Of a stretch of 62,115 nt of DNA, positions 18,393-27,244 are shown in pieces. The notes under the pieces are model-generated. The model saw only the letters and a program-made list of their open reading frames with translations, did no database searches and was not told the origin of the DNA. The first letter of the stretch is position 1, and each line of letters starts with the position of its first letter. The position numbers and the translations under genes are program-made. Source of the DNA: Actinomycetaceae bacterium (GTDB taxonomy: Bacteria > Actinomycetota > Actinomycetes > Actinomycetales > Actinomycetaceae); assembly GCA_030537615.1 (NCBI GenBank), contig JAUNVP010000015.1, positions 1-62,115 of the forward strand, read 5' to 3'.

Positions 18393-19670
18393 TTAGTTGC
18401 GGATGCCGGCCGCGGTTTGTTGCCGTTCAGCCAGAACCGAGGTCGCGAGAATCGTCACGAATCCGGCAATGGGGAGGACGACGATGGCGGATAGCAGGCT
18501 GGTATCTTCGACGAGCTCTCCAATGAGCGGCGGGGCAGCAAAGAAGAATATTCTCATGAGCCACGAAACGATGGTTAATCCTGTTCCGGCTTTGAGGCCG
18601 GGCAGATCATCGGCTGCGTTCATGGCGATTGGCACGGTCGTTGCACACCCAAAGCCCGCGAGCGCGAAACCAATGACGGTGATGATTGGATTGGGCGCAA
18701 TGACGATGCTGCCGGCTCCCAGAAGCATGAGGATACCGCCGACGAGCACTGTGCTTTGAGTGCCAAAGCGATCGATGAACCAGTCTCCCGAGGCTCGTCC
18801 GATCAGTTGGAACAGGAGCATACAGACGTAGGCGCTTGCCGCCATTGAGGGGATCACATCGAGATAGTCGCGCATAAACAGCGTCGACCAGGTTGACGAG
18901 ATGTCTTCGACGGCGGAGCCTGCAAGTGCGAGCAGAACGAGAGTTCCCAAGGCTACCGCAGTTGGCCACGGCCGAACGTTGATTCGGTGCGGCTGGTCAG
19001 TGGGTGATGAAGCCACGGTGTCGCGCCCCGGCAAGGTTCTTTGTTTCGCCCATACGCCAACGATGGAAAAAATAATTGCCACGCCTCCCATGTGCCAGCC
19101 GAGTGGGAGTCCGATAGCAGTTGCCGCCATTCCCATGAGTCCGCCGGTCATTGCGCCTGCTGACCAGGCCGCGTGAAAAGCATTGACAATGGACCGCCCG
19201 TACAGGCGTTGAACGCGGAAGCCGTGCGCATTCTGTCCGACATCGACGACTGCGTCTGTTGCGCCAGCTAGCGCGTAGATGGCGGCAAATGACGCGACAG
19301 TCGCTGTCGCAATTGGGCCGGTTTTGTTCGCTGATACCGCGACGAGGCTTGCTCCGCAAAACAGCAAGACGCCAATGAGGACTGTGCCGTAGGCGGCTAT
19401 TCGTGCTGAGGTAAGTCGGCGAACGAGCAGCCCCGCTAGCGGCCCGCCGATCATCGCTCCGAGGGGGAACGCTGCGATGACGAGTCCATACCCGGATGGA
19501 TCAAGTTGGAAGGCGTCTTTGAGTTGCGGAAACCGGGGGACAAAGTTCGCAAACAGAGCTCCGTTAGAAAAGAACAGCGTCATCACCGCGACGCGAGCTC
19601 GGCGGGCAGCGGGCGTCGTCTCGGGGCGGTTTCGGCGCGTAGTTGCGTTTTCGGCGCGTCGAGTTTTCAT
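18393..19670 (-). CDS. MFS transporter, YbjJ-like
   Basis: A 425-residue membrane protein with about twelve predicted helices after a very basic N-terminus (MKTRRAENATTRRNRPETTP). The stretches FPQLKDAFQLDPSGYGL, GAMIGGPLAGLLVRRLTSAR and the second-half RASGDWFIDRFGTQ match the YbjJ/fucose-permease branch of the major facilitator superfamily. The substrate is unknown. It is divergent from the carbonic-anhydrase-like gene, with about 70 bp between them. No sugar gene is adjacent, so context does not help. Confidence 0.82.
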   Translation of the reverse strand: MKTRRAENATTRRNRPETTPAARRARVAVMTLFFSNGALFANFVPRFPQLKDAFQLDPSGYGLVIAAFPLGAMIGGPLAGLLVRRLTSARIAAYGTVLIGVLLFCGASLVAVSANKTGPIATATVASFAAIYALAGATDAVVDVGQNAHGFRVQRLYGRSIVNAFHAAWSAGAMTGGLMGMAATAIGLPLGWHMGGVAIIFSIVGVWAKQRTLPGRDTVASSPTDQPHRINVRPWPTAVALGTLVLLALAGSAVEDISSTWSTLFMRDYLDVIPSMAASAYVCMLLFQLIGRASGDWFIDRFGTQSTVLVGGILMLLGAGSIVIAPNPIITVIGFALAGFGCATTVPIAMNAADDLPGLKAGTGLTIVSWLMRIFFFAAPPLIGELVEDTSLLSAIVVLPIAGFVTILATSVLAERQQTAAGIRN

Positions 19671-19742
19671 GAATGTTCCAATTGACTGAGGACACCTGTG
19701 GGTACTCCCCTAGTGTCCCAAACAGCGAGAGGAAGTAAAAAC

Positions 19743-20564
19743 ATGATTTCTCTATCTCCTGACGCGGTTGGTTTGATTGGCGGAGTTGCCGATTTTCCAG
19801 CCAGTTTTGTCCAAGCAGTCGAATCCGGACAGTTGAACGAACCTGTGGCACCGATGCCACGGTTGCGCTGTATGGATGGACGCCCTGATGCCGATGGATG
19901 GGTGGAAGGTGTCAGCCTCGCAGGTGGCCCTCTCTCCGTAGTTATCGCCAGTTTACACCTGCTCTCTCAACTCAATATCAATCACGATATGGTGAACGTT
20001 TTGTCTCGCGTTCCCACCCTCGTCCGCAATCACGGCTGGATTCCAGTAGCTCACACGGCGAACTCCGAACACGGTTCCGGATGCGGTGCGGCAGACGGTT
20101 TACGACCGATCATCGACGTGATCCACGTTGCCTCACATGGAATCCGCACCATCGGTGACAGCGTTGGTGTGGAAACAATCTGCGATACTTTTGAGCTCGG
20201 CGTGTTCTTCCCCGACGGCCGCGCAACAGCCATGTTTTTCCGCACAGCTGGGGCCGAAATCGAGCATCTCGAGGGCTCACACTTGGAGAAAGCTCTCGTA
20301 ATCAATATGGTTCCGGGCACGCGAATATCACGGGCTGCAATCGCTCAAGCCGGTGGCGGTGACACCCAGGTGTTTGTTCTCGACCTGTGGGCGCTTGATC
20401 CGGTAGCGGATATCGTCCTGGAAACCGTTCGTGAGCTTGCGCCCGAGGCCGATCTGCACGTTCTCCAGCCGGAGGCTTGCGCGGCACTGGCAACCTATAG
20501 TTTGGCTGCGGCATTTACACTGTGTGCCCCCGGCACCCCCGTCCTCGTGATTCGCAACCAGTAA
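19743..20564 (+). CDS. Carbonic-anhydrase-like protein with C-x-D-x-R and H/C metal motifs
   Basis: A 273-residue soluble protein of uncertain function. It has LRCMDGRPD (Cys43, Asp45, Arg47) followed by a His/Cys cluster HTANSEHGSGCGAADG (His104, His110, Cys114). A Cys-x-Asp-x-Arg pair followed by His and Cys is the metal site of beta and of cadmium-type (CDCA/zeta) carbonic anhydrases. The spacing resembles the latter more. The C-terminal third (TQVFVLDLWALDP, TPVLVIRNQ) looks like another alpha/beta unit. ATG 19743 has AGAGGAAG eight bases upstream; an earlier ATG at 19698 adds 15 unconserved residues. A strong terminator follows. Carbonic anhydrase activity is inferred from motifs only. 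Confidence 0.5.
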   Translation: MISLSPDAVGLIGGVADFPASFVQAVESGQLNEPVAPMPRLRCMDGRPDADGWVEGVSLAGGPLSVVIASLHLLSQLNINHDMVNVLSRVPTLVRNHGWIPVAHTANSEHGSGCGAADGLRPIIDVIHVASHGIRTIGDSVGVETICDTFELGVFFPDGRATAMFFRTAGAEIEHLEGSHLEKALVINMVPGTRISRAAIAQAGGGDTQVFVLDLWALDPVADIVLETVRELAPEADLHVLQPEACAALATYSLAAAFTLCAPGTPVLVIRNQ

Positions 20565-20571
20565 CAAAGAA

Positions 20572-20609
20572 CCGGCCCCGAATCGGGCAGGATTCGGGGC
20601 CGGGATTTT
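20572..20609 (+). terminator. Rho-independent terminator after the carbonic-anhydrase-like gene
   Basis: CCGGCCCCGAATC (20572-20584) pairs perfectly with GATTCGGGGCCGG (20591-20603) around GGGCAG and is followed by GATTTTT. It lies between convergent genes and may also help end fumC. Confidence 0.92.
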
Positions 20610-20619
20610 TCGTGGCGTT

Positions 20620-22020
20620 TTACGCTTCCTTCGGATGCGTCATCGATGCCACGTCAAGTGCTTCGTCCAGTTGCTCTTCGGTGATGTCCCCGTTGGCGAC
20701 GAATCCGAGGTCAATAACGGCCTCGCGCACGGTCATGCCCTGCTTGACAGAATGCTTGGCGATCTTCGCTGCGTTCTCGTAACCGATAATTCGGTTGAGA
20801 GGCGTGACGATTGAGGGGGAGGATTCCGCCAGTTCCTTACAGCGTTCAACGTTCGCTACCAAGCCGTCGACAGTGCGTTTGGCGAGGACTTCAGCTACAT
20901 TGCCGACAATGTTGATCGATTCAAGGAGATTGCGTGCCATGACGGGGAGCATGACAAGCAGGTCAAAGTTACCCTGCGCGCCAGCGAAGGCAATGGCCGC
21001 GTCGTTACCGATGACCTGAGCCGCCACCATGACGGTCGCTTCAGGAACAACCGGATTGACCTTGCCTGGCATAATCGACGAGCCTGGCTGGAGATCCGGA
21101 AGTGCGAGCTCCCCAATACCGGTACGCGGCCCCGACCCCATCCAGCGCAGATCGTTGGCGATCTTAGTCAGCGAAACAGCGATGGTACGCAGGGCTCCAG
21201 ACATTTCAACGAGGGAATCCTGCGCGGCCTGAGCCTCAAAGTGATTGGTGGCCTCTTTGAAGGGCAAGCCGGTATTCTCAGCGATCAGTTCAATTACTCG
21301 CGCGGAGAATCCCGCCGGAGTGTTGATTCCGGTGCCAACCGCTGTTCCGCCCAAGGGAAGCTCACACAGACGCGGCAGGGCAGCGTTTACCCGGTCAATT
21401 CCATAGCGAATCTGCGTTGCGTAACCGGAGAATTCCTGGCCAAGCATGATCGGTGTGGCATCCATCAGGTGAGTGCGACCAGACTTAACAATGTCCTTGA
21501 ATTCCTCGGCCTTCTTCTCTAGTGAGGTCGCAAGAGTATCTAGTTTAGGGAGGAGTACTTCCTCTACTGCCTGCACGGCAGCGATGTGAATCGACGTGGG
21601 GAACACATCATTCGACGACTGGGAGGCGTTGACGTGATCGTTCGGATGAACTTTATCGCCCTTGATTCGGGAGGCGATTGTGCTGACAACCTCATTGGTA
21701 TTCATATTTGAGGACGTCCCCGACCCCGTTTGGAAAACATCAATCGGGAATTCACCATTGTGTTTACCGTCGATCACTTCTTCGGCGGCTTGTCTAATGG
21801 CTTTCGACGTCGCTTCGTCGATAACACCAAGTTCAAAGTTGGCGATGGCGGCGGCGCGCTTGACTTGGCCGAGCGCGGCGATGTGATGATCGGAGAGGCC
21901 ACGGCCGGAAATGGGGAAATTTTCAACGGCTCGCTGAGTCTGCGCGGCGTAGAGCGCGTTCTTGGGGACGCGAACCTCACCCATAGTGTCGTGTTCAATG
22001 CGGTATTCGATCTCGGTCAT
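20620..22020 (-). CDS. fumC: Fumarate hydratase, class II
   Basis: Interconverts fumarate and malate in the TCA cycle. The 466-residue protein has the superfamily signature [25 protein letters not shown] near residue 100 and [12 protein letters not shown] with the catalytic His. It is the iron-free, oxygen-stable type. ATG 22020 has GAGGAG before it. It is divergent from the iron-uptake operon. With sdhAB at the right edge it gives the succinate-fumarate-malate segment of the cycle. Confidence 0.95.
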   Translation of the reverse strand: MTEIEYRIEHDTMGEVRVPKNALYAAQTQRAVENFPISGRGLSDHHIAALGQVKRAAAIANFELGVIDEATSKAIRQAAEEVIDGKHNGEFPIDVFQTGSGTSSNMNTNEVVSTIASRIKGDKVHPNDHVNASQSSNDVFPTSIHIAAVQAVEEVLLPKLDTLATSLEKKAEEFKDIVKSGRTHLMDATPIMLGQEFSGYATQIRYGIDRVNAALPRLCELPLGGTAVGTGINTPAGFSARVIELIAENTGLPFKEATNHFEAQAAQDSLVEMSGALRTIAVSLTKIANDLRWMGSGPRTGIGELALPDLQPGSSIMPGKVNPVVPEATVMVAAQVIGNDAAIAFAGAQGNFDLLVMLPVMARNLLESINIVGNVAEVLAKRTVDGLVANVERCKELAESSPSIVTPLNRIIGYENAAKIAKHSVKQGMTVREAVIDLGFVANGDITEEQLDEALDVASMTHPKEA

Positions 22021-22156
22021 TGACTGCTCCTCAGAAGTAGGTGACAGGTGTTATGGAATTGAAACACGATTGCTTCATCCCTAGGCACCATTGCTTCTAT
22101 TGTCTCTCACCTTCGGTCCAGAGATCGACAATTCCCAATAATACTGCCAAACATGT

Positions 22157-22185
22157 TTGCTTGTTAGGTAAGTGCAACCTAATAT
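22157..22185 (+). promoter_or_regulatory. Iron-regulated promoter with a DtxR/IdeR-type box
   Basis: TTGCTT (22157-22162) and TAATAT (22180-22185) form a -35/-10 pair with a 17-bp spacer. TTAGGTAAGTGCAACCTAA (22164-22182) matches the DtxR/IdeR consensus TTAGGTTAGSCTAACCTAA at 15 of 19 positions and is a near-perfect inverted repeat. It covers the spacer and runs into the -10, so an iron-loaded repressor bound there would block polymerase. It lies about 60 bp before the FTR1 permease gene. Confidence 0.8.
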
Positions 22186-22242
22186 TAGGAGGAGTTAATC
22201 CATTTCCTAACATTCCTATCCACGCACGAATGAGGTGCACAC

Positions 22243-23859
22243 GTGATCTCATCCTCACGATCGAGACAATCTTTTCTTCTGGACCGCCCTCACAATGCGG
22301 TGGTTGCTTTTATCTCTTTGGCACTCGCCCTCATTTTCCTTTCCTTGCCGGCCACGGCAGCGCATGCAAAGGACGACGGCGAATGGGCAACAATTGCGAC
22401 CCAAGTCTCCACCCAGCTCGATCAGGCAGTCGAGAAATTTGAAGCCGGTGACATCGATGAGGCTAAAGCGCTGGTGAAGAAAGCCCGCTACGAGACATTT
22501 GCTGGAAAAGGACTCGAAGAACAGATTGCCTCGCAACTATCCGGAGCCGATGCCAACAAAGCCAATATGGACTTCGGTCTGCTGACTAAAGCAATCAGTG
22601 ATGGCGATAGCGAAGGCGTCACCACCTATGCTGACAAGCTCAAAAATCAGCTGGCGAAAGACTCCGCTGAGCTAGACGGAGCTCAAGGTTCAGGTGAACC
22701 ACAGGCCATTAGCCCCGGAAAATGGGGACAAACGGCATCGGCGATGATTGAGTTGCTCGATCAAGCATTGGAAACCTACAACGCGGGGGACGCTGAAGGC
22801 GGTAAAGACCTCGTCAACGAGGCCTACTACGGTCACTACGAAACCTCCGGTTTTGAAAAAATGACCATGGCACGCATCTCCGGTGGTCGCGTTGCCGGTA
22901 TTGAACTTGAATTCGCCCTCATTAAGCGGGCGATGAATGAGGGTAAAGACTCCGAAGTCGCTACCCGAATCACCGAGCTGAAGCCGCACCTCATCGAGGA
23001 TGCGAACAGTCTCGACGGATTTGACGGGACTACGGGAGAGACAAGTGAGGCCGGCACATCGGCCGCCACAATCTTCCTCGCAGCCTTTACAGTAATCCTG
23101 CGTGAAGGCATCGAAGCGATGCTCGTTGTCGCCGCAGTTATTGCCTACCTCGTCAAAGCCGGCCACAAGGACAAGACCAAGGTCGTGTGGGCTGGTGCCA
23201 TAGCGGCACTCGTCGTCTCGGCGATCTTGGCAGTCGCTATTTCACAGTTAACCGGCCTAGCCGGAAAGAGCCAAGAGCTGATCGAAGGTATCACCGCCCT
23301 CGTTGCAGTTGCGATGCTGATCTACGTATCCAACTGGATGCTCGGAAAATCCGACGCCGCGGCGTGGGATCGATTTATCAAAGACAAGACGGATACGTCC
23401 TTGTCACACGGCTCACTGCTCTCCCTTGCTTTCGTCGCTTTCCTCGCGGTTGTCCGCGAGGGCGCGGAAACCATCCTCTTCTTCCAGCCCATTCTCGCAA
23501 TGGCCGACGGGAAGAATCACATCGTATGGATCGGTTTGCTCGCTGGCGTCGTGGCGCTCGTAGTCGTATATGCGCTGATTCGGATACTGAGTATCCGAAT
23601 CCCGTTGCGGCCCTTCTTCCTGGCAACGTCTTTACTGCTCGCTCTGCTTGCCCTGACCTTCACCGGCTCGGGTATTCGGGAACTGCAGGAAGCCGATGCT
23701 GTTTCGGTAACTCCAATTCCGGGGCTACCCACTATAGATCTCTTGGGGTTCTATCCCCGAGTTGAGAACCTGACAGCTCAAGCTGTCGTTCTCATTGTGA
23801 TGGTCGGCCTGTTTGTCTACGGCTACTGGCGTAAAAACCGAGTCGAAGCAGTCCGATAG
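22243..23859 (+). CDS. FTR1-family iron permease with duplicated N-terminal domain
   Basis: A 538-residue iron permease of the EfeU/FetM/FTR1 family. After a signal peptide (hydrophobic about residues 19-40, cleavage near AHA), residues 48-146 and 161-258 are two similar helical extracytoplasmic repeats. Seven membrane helices follow from about 273. The iron-binding REXXE motifs are REGIE (287-291) and REGAE (405-409). GTG 22243 has TGAGG seven bases upstream. It is the first gene of the operon behind the DtxR-type box. The Tp34-like gene follows after 36 bases. FTR1 permeases carry Fe(III), usually coupled to a redox step. Confidence 0.92.
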   Translation: MISSSRSRQSFLLDRPHNAVVAFISLALALIFLSLPATAAHAKDDGEWATIATQVSTQLDQAVEKFEAGDIDEAKALVKKARYETFAGKGLEEQIASQLSGADANKANMDFGLLTKAISDGDSEGVTTYADKLKNQLAKDSAELDGAQGSGEPQAISPGKWGQTASAMIELLDQALETYNAGDAEGGKDLVNEAYYGHYETSGFEKMTMARISGGRVAGIELEFALIKRAMNEGKDSEVATRITELKPHLIEDANSLDGFDGTTGETSEAGTSAATIFLAAFTVILREGIEAMLVVAAVIAYLVKAGHKDKTKVVWAGAIAALVVSAILAVAISQLTGLAGKSQELIEGITALVAVAMLIYVSNWMLGKSDAAAWDRFIKDKTDTSLSHGSLLSLAFVAFLAVVREGAETILFFQPILAMADGKNHIVWIGLLAGVVALVVVYALIRILSIRIPLRPFFLATSLLLALLALTFTGSGIRELQEADAVSVTPIPGLPTIDLLGFYPRVENLTAQAVVLIVMVGLFVYGYWRKNRVEAVR

Positions 23860-23895
23860 TCATACCCTGCAATACAGATTCTGGAGAATAATCTC

Positions 23896-24540
23896 ATGAA
23901 GAAAACAATTAAGCGTCTGACCTGCGCGGTCGCCGCATTCGCCCTGGCTGGTTCCATGGCCGCGTGCTCGGGCGACGGTGCAAAAGACGGCGCCGATGAG
24001 AAGGAACCAGCAGCCTCCTCGACCGAAGAAGCCCCGGCTGAAGAAGAAGCTGGCGACGACGAAGCTGGCTTCCGCGAAGAGCCGATTGGCGACGAAGTCT
24101 TCGAAGGCCCCATTAAGGTCGCGGCGGTCTACTTCCAGCCCGTCACGATGGAACCCGAAATGGGCGTTCCCTACACCGAAGCCGCAATGCACCTCGAAGC
24201 TGACATCGCCGCTGTTCCTGACAACGGCCTCGGCTACGGCGCCGGCGACTTCATCCCCGGCCTCACAGTCGAGTACAAGATTCTCAAAGAAGACGGTTCA
24301 GAAGCGCAATCCGGCACCTTCATGCCAATGAACGCTTCCGACGGCCCTCACTACGGTCTCAATCTCCCGGCTCTCGACGCTGGTGTCTACAAGCTCCAGT
24401 TCATCATTCACTCCCCTGAGGAAAATGGTTGGATGCTCCACACCGACGCTGAAACCGGTGTTCCAGGAAAGTTCTGGGCAGAGCCGATCGTTGCTGAATT
24501 TGACAACTGGAATTGGGATCCGGCTGCGGCCTGGTGGTAA
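23896..24540 (+). CDS. P19/Tp34-family iron-transport lipoprotein
   Basis: A 214-residue lipoprotein. The signal ends in a lipobox at MAAC (Cys24), followed by a very acidic Ala/Glu-rich linker to about residue 65. The rest matches the Tp34/P19/FetP family of copper- and iron-binding proteins: VAAVYFQPVTMEPEMGVPYT, AAMHLEADI, SDGPHYGLN and KLQFIIHSP supply the Met, His, Asp and Glu ligands seen in P19. It ends FDNWNWDPAAAWW. P19 proteins work with FTR1 permeases and are thought to receive or oxidise iron outside the membrane. Confidence 0.9.
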   Translation: MKKTIKRLTCAVAAFALAGSMAACSGDGAKDGADEKEPAASSTEEAPAEEEAGDDEAGFREEPIGDEVFEGPIKVAAVYFQPVTMEPEMGVPYTEAAMHLEADIAAVPDNGLGYGAGDFIPGLTVEYKILKEDGSEAQSGTFMPMNASDGPHYGLNLPALDAGVYKLQFIIHSPEENGWMLHTDAETGVPGKFWAEPIVAEFDNWNWDPAAAWW

Positions 24541-24591
24541 GCCAACCCTAACCGTTACGATACAGTCGTAACAAGAAAGTGAGGAAAGTCA

Positions 24592-25917
24592 GTGCTCAAA
24601 CAGTTGGTCGATGTCGTCAGCGCGCTTCTGCTCGTCGGACTCACCCTCGGGGCACTCTTTCCCGCTATCCGTTTAGCCACTGGTCGGGACCCGGCGCGCC
24701 CGGGGCCCCGACCAGTGCTATGGGGAGCCATCATCGGAGCGGTTATCAGCCTGTTCGTCATGGTGGTTCACGAATACTCAATCATCCGATTTAATCGCCA
24801 GCGTCTCACTCTCACTTCGCTGGAACCAACTGTCGTCCTCGGCATCATAACCCTGCTTCTCGTATGGATTTACGGGCGCCGCACGCTTCGCGCACTCGAC
24901 GCACAACGCAAAGCCGACGAACGCTCAACTATTCTCTCCCCCAACCCGGTGCCTCGCACCGCACGATTCGTCATCGCCCTAACCGGGGGGCTGTGGGCCG
25001 CACTCATCGTCTTTCGTGACGCGCAACTGGTATACATGCAGGCCCGTACTTTTGTTCCCGTTGGTGCCACCGCATTTTCTACCGCCACGTTCCTCAACGT
25101 GCTGGGCTACGTCCTCGGTCTAGCCCTCGTTGTCGTCGCCACCGTTTCAGTGATGAAACTGTGTCAGTCAAATCCTCGGTGGACGCCTCCGATCCTCAGT
25201 GTTCTCCTCATTCTCATCTCGCTAACGCACATCTTCCTCATCATTCGACTCCTCCACGCAATCCGCGTCATTTACCTCTCGGTTGGTGCTACACGAGTGA
25301 TGTCGTGGCTCATTAATCACGAAGTGTGGCTCACCGTCCTCGCCCTCATCATTACCGTCATCGTTGCCGGTGCCATGTGGGCCAAAGGCAGAACCCGGAC
25401 CATCACGGGGACAAACCCGGCGATTCAGCGTCTCGAAAGGGCTAAAGCGCGCTCAATGACCCGCCGGTCCTATCTTGGACTGGCAACCTACGGAACCTCC
25501 ATTGCGCTACTCACGGTCGGGATCAAATATGCGTCACAGGAAGTTCAGCTGTCGGAACCCGAACCTTATGAAGTCGAAAATGATGCCGCCGTCATTCCCC
25601 TCGAACTGCTCAATGACGGCCACCTGCACCGCTTCGTGTACGACACATCCAGCGGCGTCCAGGTGCGGTGGATCGTCATCCAAAAAGCAGGCTCGTCCTA
25701 CGGAGTTGGTCTTGACGCCTGCGAAATCTGCGGCCCATCGGGATATTACGAAAAGGACGGCCAAGTCATTTGCAAACTATGTTCGGTGGCGATGAACATT
25801 GCCACGATCGGATTTAAGGGCGGGTGCAATCCTATTCCCATTGATTACGAAGTCGGGAACGCTGTTTTGTCAATCCCACTGACCGTCCTAGAGGAAAGCG
25901 CAACTGTCTTTGCCTAA
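24592..25917 (+). CDS. DUF2318-domain membrane protein, cysteine-rich
   Basis: A 441-residue protein. About eight predicted helices occupy residues 5-270 and one more lies near 285. An extracytoplasmic DUF2318 domain follows, with CEIC (Cys377, Cys380), CKLC (Cys394, Cys397) and GGCNPIP (Cys412). Proteins with this domain accompany P19/FTR1 systems in Campylobacter and others (Cj1660-like). The cysteines look suited to binding a metal or cluster and passing electrons, but this is not proven. GTG 24592 has GAGGAAAG upstream. Third gene of the operon. Confidence 0.82.
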   Translation: MLKQLVDVVSALLLVGLTLGALFPAIRLATGRDPARPGPRPVLWGAIIGAVISLFVMVVHEYSIIRFNRQRLTLTSLEPTVVLGIITLLLVWIYGRRTLRALDAQRKADERSTILSPNPVPRTARFVIALTGGLWAALIVFRDAQLVYMQARTFVPVGATAFSTATFLNVLGYVLGLALVVVATVSVMKLCQSNPRWTPPILSVLLILISLTHIFLIIRLLHAIRVIYLSVGATRVMSWLINHEVWLTVLALIITVIVAGAMWAKGRTRTITGTNPAIQRLERAKARSMTRRSYLGLATYGTSIALLTVGIKYASQEVQLSEPEPYEVENDAAVIPLELLNDGHLHRFVYDTSSGVQVRWIVIQKAGSSYGVGLDACEICGPSGYYEKDGQVICKLCSVAMNIATIGFKGGCNPIPIDYEVGNAVLSIPLTVLEESATVFA

Positions 25918-25959
25918 CGTTTTTGTTCTCACCAGTGAAGAATCGGAAAGTGAAAATCG

Positions 25960-27240
25960 ATGTTTTGGAGAATGCTGAAGGGAGCATTGCTCAGAGGACG
26001 TGGGCGCCGTCTAATGATCGTCCTCACCGTCGCTCTCGGCGCCTCGGTTGCCACATCGATGCTGTCGGTTATGTTCGACGTGGGCGACAAAGTCAATCAA
26101 GAGCTCAAAGCCTACGGTGCCAATATTATCGTCCGCCCCAAAGGGGCAGCGGTCGTGCAGGATCTCTACCACTTCAAAGAGGCGCAGGAACAACAGGCGT
26201 ACCTCAAAGAGGATGAACTGCGCAATATTAAGACGATTTTTTGGACGTACAACATCATCGACTTCACTCCCCTGCTGACAGCCCACGCCACCATTAATGA
26301 CGAGGCCGAGGAAACCCAAATCGTCGGAACCTGGTTCAATCACGAGATGGAGGTTCCCGGCCAAGACCTCATTACCACTGGCTTAGCCAACCTGCGAGGC
26401 TGGTGGAAGATGGATGGCGAATGGCCCACTGAAGCAGACACTGACGGCATCGTGATCGGCCAGGCGTTGGCTAACAAAGAGAATCTCTCCGTTGGAGACA
26501 CACTCACCGTCACAGCAGACTCGCAACACACGGATCTGACGGTGCGTGGTATCGTCACCAGTGGCGGGGACGAAGACGACCAAATCTTCGCTCATCTTGC
26601 GGTAGCGCAGGATCTCATCGGCCGCCCCGGAGCCGTGGGACAGATTGAAGTCTCCGCCCTCACCACTCCCGACAACGAGCTGGCTCGCAAAGCTGCGAAG
26701 AACCCCAATAGTCTGTCAATTACCGAGCGCGAACTGTGGTACTGCACCGCCTACGTGTCCTCAATTTCCTACCAGATCGAAGAAGCCATGACTGACGCGG
26801 TCGCTCGACCGGTGCGGCAGGTCTCCGAATCCGAAGGCACGATCTTGGAGAAGACACAGTTACTCATGGTTCTCGTCACCGTATTGTCCATGGCAGGGTC
26901 GGCGCTCGCAATCGCTAACCTCGTAACCGCGAACGTCATGGAACGCTCGAGAGAAATCGGCCTGCTCAAAGCGGTGGGAGGACGTGACGCCTCAGTTGTC
27001 GGTCTTATCCTGACCGAAATCATCATTATTGGCTTCGTCGGCGGAGTGGTCGGATACGTAGCCGGAATCGGTTTAGCACAACTCATCGGACAGATGGTAT
27101 TCTCGTCGGCGATCAATATTGTTCCCGCCGTAGCCGGCATTGTCACCGCACTGGTGATTCTCGTCGTTATTCTCGGCTCTATTCCCGCTATTCGATTCCT
27201 TTTGCGGCTTCGCCCGGCAGAAGTACTCCACGGACGGTAA
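25960..27240 (+). CDS. FtsX/MacB-like ABC permease, first paralogue
   Basis: A 426-residue permease. It has one N-terminal helix (LMIVLTVALGASVATSMLSV), a large extracytoplasmic domain (about residues 50-290, starting KAYGANIIVRPKG) and three C-terminal helices with MERSREIGLLKAVGG, the coupling segment of FtsX-like proteins. It ends RLRPAEVLHGR, the usual tail. It pairs with the paralogue four bases downstream and the ATPase after that as a MacB-type mechanotransmission transporter. It probably acts on partners outside the membrane rather than as a plain channel. Part of the iron operon. Confidence 0.88.
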   Translation: MFWRMLKGALLRGRGRRLMIVLTVALGASVATSMLSVMFDVGDKVNQELKAYGANIIVRPKGAAVVQDLYHFKEAQEQQAYLKEDELRNIKTIFWTYNIIDFTPLLTAHATINDEAEETQIVGTWFNHEMEVPGQDLITTGLANLRGWWKMDGEWPTEADTDGIVIGQALANKENLSVGDTLTVTADSQHTDLTVRGIVTSGGDEDDQIFAHLAVAQDLIGRPGAVGQIEVSALTTPDNELARKAAKNPNSLSITERELWYCTAYVSSISYQIEEAMTDAVARPVRQVSESEGTILEKTQLLMVLVTVLSMAGSALAIANLVTANVMERSREIGLLKAVGGRDASVVGLILTEIIIIGFVGGVVGYVAGIGLAQLIGQMVFSSAINIVPAVAGIVTALVILVVILGSIPAIRFLLRLRPAEVLHGR

Positions 27241-27244
27241 GGCC

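Noticed and set aside
22187-22193. Strong AGGAGGA upstream of the FTR1 gene as evidence for a leader peptide
   Set aside because: No start codon follows at usable distance in a frame of useful length; the real start has its own TGAGG.
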